From the NCBI RefSeq assembly GCF_005503535.1, contig NZ_SCNN01000036.1, forward strand, positions 1 through 45,427: 45,427 nucleotides of DNA. Direction: 5' to 3'. The translations under genes were made by a program, and so were the position numbers. The stretch comes from Mesorhizobium comanense (lineage in GTDB: Bacteria > Pseudomonadota > Alphaproteobacteria > Rhizobiales > Rhizobiaceae). The notes under the pieces are model-generated. The model ran no database searches and was not told the DNA's origin. It saw only the letters and a list, made by a program, of their open reading frames with translations. Shown here piece after piece: positions 7,916 to 15,700 of the stretch; the first letter of the stretch is position 1, and each line of letters begins with the position of its first letter.

Positions 7916-8302
7916 TTGCACAAGCGGCATACGCGCTCACCATTAAGCCGCGCGACTGGGCTTGGCTCGGCCAGCAAAGGCGTCGGGCATTGGTGGGCCG
8001 AGCGCATGACGGCTATTGCGCTGATCCCGCTGACAGTATGGTTCCTGGCGTCTGTGATCACCCTCACTGGCAGGGACCATGCTGGTGTCGTCACCTGGCT
8101 CAGGACGCCGTCCGCTACGATCTGTATGGTGCTGCTGCTAGTGGCGCTGTTTTATCACATGGCCCTAGGACTTCAGGTTGTAATCGAGGACTACGTTCAT
8201 TCCGGAGCGAGATTTCCGGTGTTGATAGCGATTCGCTTGGGCTGCTTCGCGCTGGCCGTAACGGGCATTGTCGTCACGTTGCGTATCTCCTTGGGCGGCT
8301 GA
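7916..8302 (+). CDS. sdhD: succinate dehydrogenase membrane anchor subunit
   Basis: 128 aa with TTG start 4 bases after the sdhC stop. It has the SdhD pattern GVGHWWAERMTAIALIPLTVWF (first helix), a second helix, and FYHMALGLQVVIEDYVHS with the haem-side histidine and the IEDY motif, then a third helix. Completes the membrane half of the complex. The rare start codon and tight spacing imply coupling to sdhC. No flavoprotein gene follows; a CBS protein does. Confidence 0.88.
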   Translation: MHKRHTRSPLSRATGLGSASKGVGHWWAERMTAIALIPLTVWFLASVITLTGRDHAGVVTWLRTPSATICMVLLLVALFYHMALGLQVVIEDYVHSGARFPVLIAIRLGCFALAVTGIVVTLRISLGG

Positions 8303-8323
8303 TGGAGGGGAAAGGACGAACAA

Positions 8324-8764
8324 ATGCTCGTTGATAGAGTCGTGCCCATTGCCCACAAGAGGCTTGCCACTATTGGATATGATGCGCCCTTGCTTGAAGC
8401 AGCGCGACTGCTTGGCGGCTCATCGGACCTGGTCGTTGTCTGCGGCCCCGATGGACTTTTGAAGGGCGTGATTACGAAAACGGACATCGTAAGGCAGGTC
8501 GGCCGATGCCAAGGTTCAACCTGCCAGATCGCGGTATCGTCGGTTATGACCGAAGATGTCGTCATCTGCCGGCCGACGGACTGGTTGCACGACGTCTGGT
8601 CGATCATGAAGGAGCGCCGGCTGAAAAACATTCCCGTCACCGATGCGGAGTCTCGACCGATCGGAGTGCTCAACGCGCGAGATGCGCTTGAGGCCCTCAT
8701 GCTGGAGGTGGAACAAGAAGAGACGCTTTTGCGCGATTATGTGATGTGTGTTGGCTATCGCTGA
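8324..8764 (+). CDS. protein with two CBS domains
   Basis: 146 aa consisting almost only of a CBS pair (about residues 5-60 and 75-135). Diagnostic pieces are DAPLLEAARLL, DGLLKGVITKTDIVRQV, VSSVMTEDVVIC, MKERRLKNIPVTD and RPIGVLNARDALEAL. CBS pairs bind adenine nucleotides and act as energy sensors. It is the last gene of the DUF6522-sdhBCD run (21 bases after sdhD, AAAGGA ribosome site), which suggests it reports cell energy status to this complex, though that is inference. Confidence 0.92.
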   Translation: MLVDRVVPIAHKRLATIGYDAPLLEAARLLGGSSDLVVVCGPDGLLKGVITKTDIVRQVGRCQGSTCQIAVSSVMTEDVVICRPTDWLHDVWSIMKERRLKNIPVTDAESRPIGVLNARDALEALMLEVEQEETLLRDYVMCVGYR

Positions 8765-8830
8765 TAGTGGCGGCCGAGACCGAGTAGCTTTGATGCCATC
8801 ATCGAATAGTCTGCGGGCAGTTTGATCCGT

Positions 8831-9091
8831 CGCTCGCGTCAGTCTAGCGTAACCACGAGTTCATCCAGGCGCTCGTCGCCGGTCAACTCGACCCAGAGCG
8901 GACGCTGAACGAGCACGATCCCATCCAGCTGTGCCGAAGCCACCCGGCGGGAGAACCCATTCAGGTTTTCGCCCTTTTTTCGCAGGCGGGCAGAATGGCG
9001 ACGAAGAGTGACCTCGAAACCTGGCCAACTGCTCGGAATACAAGGGATGGAGAGACAACTCCCTCAAACCGCACCCCCAGGATGCTTTCGA
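8831..9091 (-). pseudogene. remnant of an ndvB-type 3' end (GH94 tail)
   Basis: 261 bases closely resemble the 3' end of the intact frame at 12503-12767 (about four of five bases by eye) and keep the same orientation. The final codons still read LDGIVLVQRPLWVEL...TLD-stop beside LDGILLAQRPLRVEL...TLG-stop of the other copy. Farther upstream the frame is shifted (ESILGVRFEG is in a different frame from the tail) and similarity stops abruptly at 9091. It is a decayed fragment with no start. Confidence 0.8.
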
Positions 9092-9201
9092 ATTTGCCGA
9101 CCGAGGTGAGTCGAAGTCGCATGAGATGTAGTTCGGAACACGAGACACGATCTGCGCCGATAGACAATTTGCGCGTGGCATCACGACGATTCTGGGCCGC
9201 C

Positions 9202-9543
9202 TTACGGCTTCCCTTCCGTGGCCGCACAGAGGTCACCGCTTGAGTCACGACGCCTTTGCTCCGCGTAACTCCCACCGGACATCGAGAGGATAGCCACAGT
9301 GGCCCACATAGCGGCAAACACCGGCATGATAGAAAAAAGAAAGCCCGTCCCCAGCGGGTCACGCCTTCTGTCACCTGCGTAAGGAATTTCAGGCAGCGGC
9401 GAAGGACTGTCCAATATTTGTCCCTCATCCCATACGGCAATGCAGACGTCATACGGCGGTTCGCTCCTCCGGCGGAACTCTAAACGACGCTTTGGTTCGA
9501 CCATGGAGGGAAACAGGTCGGGAAAGTCTGCGGAGGAGATCAT
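9202..9543 (-). CDS. possible small single-span membrane protein
   Basis: 113 aa: an N-terminal soluble part (MVEPKRRLEFRRRSEPPYDV near residue 14) and one predicted membrane helix (GFLFSIMPVFAAMWATVAIL). I do not recognise a family and there is no clear ribosome site at either possible ATG (9543, 9504). It lies beside a decayed fragment, so it may itself be broken. Low certainty. Confidence 0.33.
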   Translation of the reverse strand: MISSADFPDLFPSMVEPKRRLEFRRRSEPPYDVCIAVWDEGQILDSPSPLPEIPYAGDRRRDPLGTGFLFSIMPVFAAMWATVAILSMSGGSYAEQRRRDSSGDLCAATEGKP

Positions 9544-9616
9544 AGGTCGGTGTTCTCTGTTGATCGATTCGCGTAAATGGCCTGGCGATGAGGTCTCTGG
9601 CGCAGGTCAGTGGTCG

Positions 9617-9916
9617 TCATGCTGCCTCCCGTAGCGGGTTGCTTCTGCATTCCGGTGCCGCGACAAGCGTTCGCAGACACGCCGTCTCGGCGTATTGAGA
9701 GCTCAACCCGTCAATCACTTGCGGAATTTCGCTGCGCAAGATGCCAATGTCTGCAAGCATTCTGTCGTCCAAGCGTTCAAGCTGATTGATCGCCTTGCGC
9801 CGCTGTCTACCCTCGAAAGGCGCAAGAACCAGCCGATGCAGAAATCCCGGCTTTTTCTGCTGCGCTGGATCGGACAGGATACGGCTCTGCACTTGTGTTC
9901 TCAGGTGATCGGACAT
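9617..9916 (-). CDS. DUF1127-domain protein
   Basis: 99 aa. The DUF1127 core is HRLVLAPFEGRQRRKAINQL, then ERLDDRMLADIGILRSEI, the short arginine-rich helix pair common in rhizobia. The start at 9916 (MSDHLRTQ) is preferred over the longer frame because GGAGAG sits just ahead; upstream codons look non-coding. Small DUF1127 proteins have been linked to RNA turnover and phosphate/carbon adaptation in Agrobacterium and Rhodobacter. This one is longer than the 47-aa type, with extra residues on both sides of the domain. Precise role unknown. Confidence 0.8.
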   Translation of the reverse strand: MSDHLRTQVQSRILSDPAQQKKPGFLHRLVLAPFEGRQRRKAINQLERLDDRMLADIGILRSEIPQVIDGLSSQYAETACLRTLVAAPECRSNPLREAA

Positions 9917-10444
9917 GTCGCTCTCCATTGTCGAAAATACTGTTGGCGCGGAATTGGCGCTCGCCGCATCCAGGTGGGCGGAACGGCGCGAACGGCTACT
10001 GAGGTTCGACAAGCCGAGGATCCGGTCTGGATTGCCCGAAAGTCATTCCCCAGTCGGCGACTAAGTGCCGTCCTGTTCATTTGATCGGTGAGGGATCAGA
10101 AAGCATGCCCCGAGGCGGTAACAGACGCGAGCGTCGGCCCGCTCGGGGCTACGAGCGGTTCAGTAGCGAGCCTGCGAAAAGCAGGAACCTCCTATGATGA
10201 CTGAACGAGACCATTACTCCGATATAGTCCTTGAATATGATCTTTCAATCCGAAGCCGCCCTGTTGCGACATTTCGACACGAAATGCTGTGCGGGTATTT
10301 TGATAATCGAATCCACAATTCTCCATAATTCTTTCGAGCGTGCGACATAAAGCTCGGCCAGTTCGGATGGATCCTAAAAATAGATGTGAACACCTATATC
10401 AAAGGGACTGGTTTCTAACCGAACGCCCTTCAGGAGAATGATGC
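9917..10444. other. 528-base intergenic stretch
   Basis: Between the divergent DUF1127 and baeRF-like genes. No convincing ORF. It contains the structured segment 10107-10205; the last 200 bases are AT-rich and probably carry the promoter of the next gene. Confidence 0.5.
10107..10205. ncRNA. structured intergenic region, possible small RNA or leader
   Basis: Three nested or adjacent stems can be drawn. GCCCCGAG/CTCGGGGC (10107-10114 with 10142-10149) encloses GACG-CGAG-CGTC (10124-10135). TTCAGT/ACTGAA (10159-10164 with 10200-10205) encloses CCTGC-GAAAA-GCAGG (10171-10185). An unpaired AACCTCCTATG follows the last inner stem, an anti-Shine-Dalgarno-like loop of the kind seen in alphaproteobacterial small RNAs. 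I know of no named family matching it. Confidence 0.35.
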
Positions 10445-11563
10445 ATGCTGTACGTTGACACGCCTACGTCTAGAGAATTCGGTGATCTCAATCAGGTCCG
10501 ATCGGATGCTTGCGTCTCGATTTATCTACACACCACTCCGCTTACTCGTGAGATCAGGAAAAGCCGGATTAATCTTGGCAATCTGGTAAAGAACGCCATC
10601 AGCCAGCTAGAAGCGGCGGGCTTCGACAAGCGACGCATATGGCCATTGCAGGAACAGTTCGACCATCTTCTGGTCGATGACGCGTTCTGGTTACGTCAGG
10701 CACGCAGCCTGGCAATCCTCGCAACGCCCGACCTCATCCGAACCTATCGTCTGGCCAACAAATTGATCGATATGGTCGAAGTTTCTGACCGCTTCCATCT
10801 CAAGCCCCTGATGCGTGCGATCACGTTTCCGCATGCCGCCCATGTTTTGGCTATTTCGGAAAATGCGGTGAGATTGATCGAGGTCTCTTCAGATCTGCCT
10901 GCCGCCGAAATCAGGGTTTCCAATCTGCCGAAGGATGCCGCCAGCGCCGTTGGCAAATCAACTATCAACGATCGCACGGCCAGTGGGCGCATTCAGGGTT
11001 CCGAGGGGCAGAAGGTTCGCCTCGCGCAATACATTCGCAAGGTTGATGCCGCGTTGAGACCTGTTCTCATGCACTCGGAAATCCCAGTGATTCTGGCAGC
11101 GACCCAGCCGGTGGAATCCTTGTTCCGTTCCCTGAGCGCCATCCCCGCACTTCCCGAAACCATTTCAGGAAGCCCGGACCGTTTGAGTGAGGCTGAACTG
11201 GCAAGTGCGGCAAGACCAGTCCTCGACGTCCACTACAAAAACGTGATCGCTAGCTTCCATCGCAGTTTCGAGCAACGCGCAAGCCAGAATCGAACAACCA
11301 CGGATGTGTCCGACGCGGCGCGGGCGGCTACATTTGGTGGCGTAGAGCATTTGCTGGTTAATATCGATACCGTCGTCGATGGTTTCGTCGATGAGGAAAC
11401 GGGTGCTGTGACTTTCAACACGAAGGGCGATGCTGCCAACTACGGCGTGGTCGATGAGATCGCCAGGCGCGCGTTGTGTTCGGGGGCTCGAATCCTGGGC
11501 GTTCGGCGCGAAGAGATCCCTGACGGCAAGGAATTGGCTGCGATTTTACGCTATCCCATGTAA
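10445..11563 (+). CDS. bacterial archaeo-eukaryotic release factor (baeRF)-like protein
   Basis: 372 aa. It opens with a short strand-rich region (ACVSIYLHTTPLT) and an all-alpha segment (about 35-90). A middle RNase H-like fold has HVLAISENAVRLIEV. A C-terminal eRF1 domain-3/L7Ae-like part has GGVEHLLVNIDTVVDGFVD and RALCSGARILGVRREEIPDG. This layout fits the baeRF families described by comparative genomics as relatives of eRF1/Dom34; I would place it near family 11 but cannot test that. The family is proposed to act on ribosomes under stress. AGGAG precedes the ATG by 8 bases. Neighbours are small regulators. Confidence 0.7.
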   Translation: MLYVDTPTSREFGDLNQVRSDACVSIYLHTTPLTREIRKSRINLGNLVKNAISQLEAAGFDKRRIWPLQEQFDHLLVDDAFWLRQARSLAILATPDLIRTYRLANKLIDMVEVSDRFHLKPLMRAITFPHAAHVLAISENAVRLIEVSSDLPAAEIRVSNLPKDAASAVGKSTINDRTASGRIQGSEGQKVRLAQYIRKVDAALRPVLMHSEIPVILAATQPVESLFRSLSAIPALPETISGSPDRLSEAELASAARPVLDVHYKNVIASFHRSFEQRASQNRTTTDVSDAARAATFGGVEHLLVNIDTVVDGFVDEETGAVTFNTKGDAANYGVVDEIARRALCSGARILGVRREEIPDGKELAAILRYPM

Positions 11564-11809
11564 CCATGATGAAGTACGCATGTCTATCGTTCCTCCCGTT
11601 TCAAACGGATCGGACCTACAAATCCGTCTTCATCTGACGGCGAACTGGCCTGGGGTCACAGTCGTGACGACCGGATCGCCCCCGCTTTGCCGGAAAGCGT
11701 GAAGGCGGGTCCCATCTGCAAACAGGCCAGATAGGCGCTCGCTCGCAAAAGTCCAATGTCAACGCAGATGTCGATGCGCGTTCTTGCTCGGATCGGTTGG
11801 AGAAATTCA

Positions 11810-12328
11810 ATGTTCAATACAGATTTCTGTCAGCGAACCACCAAGGATTATACTTTCCTCGAAATCATCCAGGAGCGGTCTTTCGGAATCGATGATCTGA
11901 TGAGTCGATCCTTCGTCGGAGGCCAGAGTGATGTACCGAGACGATATTTCGTCAACTGTGGTAACCCTGGCGGCCGAATGATCTTTAGCATCGACAACGG
12001 ACCGACAGAAGCGCGCATTGTCGCGGGTGAGGACATGCGCGGACTGGTCGGTATGATGGTCTTTTTGATCACTCATCCGCGCGGACTGGCCATGTCAGGC
12101 GTCACGAAGGGGGTCAGCTTCACCTTGCCGCGCCACAATGGCGTCATGAAGAAGATCAATGTGATCAACGGTTGTCCATCAACTGAGGCGGCAAGACCAG
12201 CTTTCTATCAGCAGGGAAGGCCGGTGAGATCATTCCACAGAAAGCCTTACAAATTCTTCGCCGCCTGGACCACGTCGAGCGTACAGGAGAGTCGAAGCCA
12301 ACGGCTATCGACTTCCTGGCGGCCATAA
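11810..12328 (+). CDS. Rnk/GreA C-terminal-domain regulator, probably frameshifted near its 3' end
   Basis: 172 aa from ATG 11810. It is paralogous to the regulator at 24927-25490: shared TTKDYTxLExxQER, DNGPTEARIVAxEDMRGLVGM and THPRGLAMSGVTKG. These proteins carry the FKBP-like GreA/GreB C-terminal domain, annotated as regulators of nucleoside diphosphate kinase, and probably bind RNA polymerase. After about residue 128 the frame becomes Arg/Ser-rich. The alternative frame from 12196 reads ALQILRRLDHVERTGESKP and stays open to 12384, which looks more like protein. A one-base indel near 12190 is therefore likely. Confidence 0.65.
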   Translation: MFNTDFCQRTTKDYTFLEIIQERSFGIDDLMSRSFVGGQSDVPRRYFVNCGNPGGRMIFSIDNGPTEARIVAGEDMRGLVGMMVFLITHPRGLAMSGVTKGVSFTLPRHNGVMKKINVINGCPSTEAARPAFYQQGRPVRSFHRKPYKFFAAWTTSSVQESRSQRLSTSWRP

Positions 12329-12414
12329 GCGGGATAAGGAGCGATCCCGCGCAATCTCCCCACCGGCAAGTCGCGCCGGTCTGACGATAGCGTATGGTCA
12401 CAGGAGTTGTTCCC

Positions 12415-12519
12415 ATGTCTACTTGCCACTCCTCCCATATTGCCCGTCACGTCGATAACATCGCGCTTCAGGATGCAGAATTTCGCGCGATCGGAGGCTC
12501 CTCGCTCGCGTCAGCCTAG
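12415..12519 (+). CDS. tiny ORF, 34 aa
   Basis: An ATG with a good AGGAG 8 bases upstream opens MSTCHSSHIARHVDNIALQD and stops at 12519, inside the copied ndvB 3' end. It may be the start of a gene that was cut when the repeat was joined here, or a chance frame. No family recognised. Confidence 0.22.
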   Translation: MSTCHSSHIARHVDNIALQDAEFRAIGGSSLASA

Positions 12520-12767
12520 CGTAATCAGGAGTTCGTGAACGCGCCCGTCGTCGATCAACTCGACCCGGAGGGGACGCTGAGCGAGCAATATCCCATCCAG
12601 TTGTGCCGAGGCCACCCCGCGGGAGAACCCATTCGGGTTGTCTACCTTTATTCGCACGCGGGCAGAACGGCGACGGAGAGTGACCTCGAACCCTGGCCAA
12701 CCGTTCGGGATGCAGGGGTCGAGATGCAGAAACGATCCCTCAAACCGCACCCCCAGGATGCTTTCGA
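12503..12767. repeat. ndvB 3'-end repeat, copy still attached to the long ORF
   Basis: Same-orientation partner of 8831-9091. The pair encloses roughly 3.4 kb with the DUF1127, baeRF-like and Rnk-type genes. The copies differ at about one base in five by eye, so they are old or came from different ndvB alleles rather than a recent tandem duplication. Confidence 0.75.
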
Positions 12768-15700
12768 GTCCGGCGCGGTGCATCCAGCCAGCCGAGCCGG
12801 TGTACCAAGTCCAGCCGCCATGCCCGATCTGACCGGGCGCTGAATAGATGTCGGCGGCAACCACATAGGGTTCCACCTTGTAGTGTCGGAGTTCGGCCCG
12901 CGTGCGGGCGTGGTTGATCGGGTTGAGCTGAGCGAACAAGCCGGCCGCTTTGTCGCCTTGGCCGAGGAGGGCGAAGGCGATGACCGACCACGCTGCGGCA
13001 TGGGTGTACTGGCCGCCATTCTCACGGATGCCGGGTGGATAGCCCTTGATGTATCCCGGATCGTGCGCCATGTGGTTGAAAGGCGGCGTGAACAACAGCG
13101 CCAGACTGTTGTCCTCATCGATCAGTTCGCGTTCGACGGCAACCATGGCTTGGGCCGCGCGCTGAGGCTCGGCGGCGCCGGAAATTACTGCCCAGGATTG
13201 CGCGATAGAGTCGATGCGGCATTCATCGTTCGTCGCCGAGCCAATCACGGTGCCGTCGTCGAACCAGGCGCGCCGGTACCAGTCGCCGTCCCATGCTTGG
13301 TGTTCGAGCGACTCCCTCAGCGCCGCGGCGTGCGCGCGCCAGGCGTCGGCGCGTGCCGCATCATGACGTGTATCAGCCACCCCAGCAAAGGCGGTCAGGG
13401 TCGTATGCATAAACCAAGCCAGCCAGACGCTTTCGCCCTGACCGCCTTCACCCACCCGGTTCATCCCATCGCTCCAGTCGCCACCGCCGATCAGCGGAAT
13501 ACCGTGGCTGCCTACCGCGAGGCTCGCGTCCAGTGCCAGAGCGCAATGCTCATAAAGGCTAGCAGTTCGCACCGAGATAGCAGGTGAGAAGAAATTGTCG
13601 CGCTCGTCAGCCGTCAGATTTGGCCCCTCCAGGAAAGGGACGAGTTCATCTAGGAGCGCGGCGTCGCCAGAGACCTCAATGTACTGCGCGACAGCATAAG
13701 CGAGCCACGCCTTGTCGTCGGAAATCCGCGTGCGTACGCCCTGGCCGGAATGCGGCAGCCACCAGTGTTGAACATCGCCCTCTGCAAACTGGCGGCCCGC
13801 GGCACGAATCAGATGTTCCCGTGTAAGCGAGGGACGGATTGCCGCCAGCGCCATGCCGTCTTGAATCTGGTCGCGGAATCCGTACGCCCCACTCGCCTGA
13901 TAGAAGGCGGACCGGGCCCAGATGCGACACGCGATTGTCTGATAGAGAAGCCAACCGTTCAGCATGATGTCCATCGACCGATCGGGCGTTTTGACCTGCA
14001 CCGCGCCGAGAATGTCCTCCCAATGCGCACGCACCTCGTTCAGCACCGCGTCTAGATCGGCCCGACGATACCGCGTGATCAGTTCCGCAGCCTCTCCGGG
14101 GCCAGCGGTGTCGCCGAGGAAAAGGACGATTTCGGTTTCGTCTCCTGGAGCGAGCTCGATGATGGTTTGCAAAACGCCGCAAGGGTCGAGGCCGGCGCCG
14201 ACCGCTCCCGAAAGGCGGACGCCGGCTGCCAGGCCGGCCGGGTCAGCAAGGCCGCCGTTGCGGCCGATGAACTCTCGACGATCGGCCGTCCAGCTTGTTT
14301 GACGCCCACCCAGGTCGAGGAAGGCGACCCGAGACCCGAAGGCGGTGCTCCATGGGTTCCGTGCGAAAAGCGCGCCGGACCCAGGATCAATCTCCGTCGA
14401 AACGAACGGAGCGGATGAGGCGCGGGAGACGCCGAGTACCCATTCGACATAAGCCGTGACGGACAGCCGGCGACGGCGGCTGGTGGTGTTGCGGAGTTTG
14501 AGGCGCGATATCTTGATCGCATCAGTCAAGGGTACATAAACCAGCAGCTCCGACGCGATGCCGTGCGCCTCATGCTCGAACCGGCTGTATCCCCAACCAT
14601 GCCGGGCTACGAAGGCGCTTGCGTCATCACGGATCGAGGATGCGGTCGGAGACCACAATTCGTCCGTATCCTCATCGCGCAGATAAACCGCTTCGCCCGA
14701 TCGATCGGCGACTGGATCGTTTGACCACGGCGTCAACTGGTGTTCGCGGCTGTTGACCGACCAGGTGAAGCCGCATCCCTCGGCGGACACTTGAAAACCA
14801 AAAGCAGGATTGGCGACAACGTTAATCCAAGGTGCAGGGGTCGACTGACCGGCGCCAAGGACCGTCACGTACTCCTTACCATCATCGGCGAAGCCGCCGA
14901 GGCCGTTGAAATATTCAAGCTGCAGGCGCGGCGTCGCAACCGGTTGCAGTGGGCGCCGGGCGCGAGACCTTCGGGCCGGCGGGACCCAGTCGCCGGCATC
15001 GGAAATGCGGTTGAGCTGTTCGGCTAACCCGCCATGCTCGGCGACGAGCGCGATCCGCGCGATCGATCCAAGCAGCGCGGCGGTCTCCGTTGGGATCAAA
15101 TCGGTTCGGAGGACGAACACACGCCCGGCGGAGGCGTCCTGCGAAATATCCGACGAGAGCCCACCGTGGCTGGTCCGCACCAAGGCCTCGAGGGCGTTTT
15201 GCAGATCTTGAATGTAAGAGGAGGCGCGCTCGTTGATGATGACAAGGTCCACCGCGAGCCGTTGATGCCGCCAATACTCCATCGCCTGAAGAAGTTGATG
15301 CGCGATCCGCATATCGTCCGCATTGGCAATACGCAGGAGGATAATAGGCAGATCCCCGGATATGCCTTGTGCCCAAAGCCCGGGTTGTGCGCCTGCGCCG
15401 CGAAGGATTGTCTCCGGCGAGGAGCGCATCGCGGACGTGGCGTAAAGGAGATGGCCCGCCAAGCGCTGAAACAAGGTCGCATCGGCCCGTTTGATCCCGA
15501 GGTGGTGAAGTTGCACCTGCGCCTTCGTCCAGGCGAGCGTCGCGGCGCGGTCGAATGCGCTGATGTCGTTCGTCTTGTCGATCAGGTCAAGGACCCCCAT
15601 CCGTGTTTCCGCGACCACTGTCCAGTATGCAATGCGAACCGTCGCACCAGGAGCGAGGCGCACGCGACGCCGCAGGGCGAAGATGGGATCGAGGACCGAT

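Noticed and set aside
10184..10212. EcfG general-stress promoter (GGAAC-N16/17-CGTT)
   Set aside because: GGAAC is present but CGAG rather than CGTT is at the -10 position, and the bases sit within a stem-loop.
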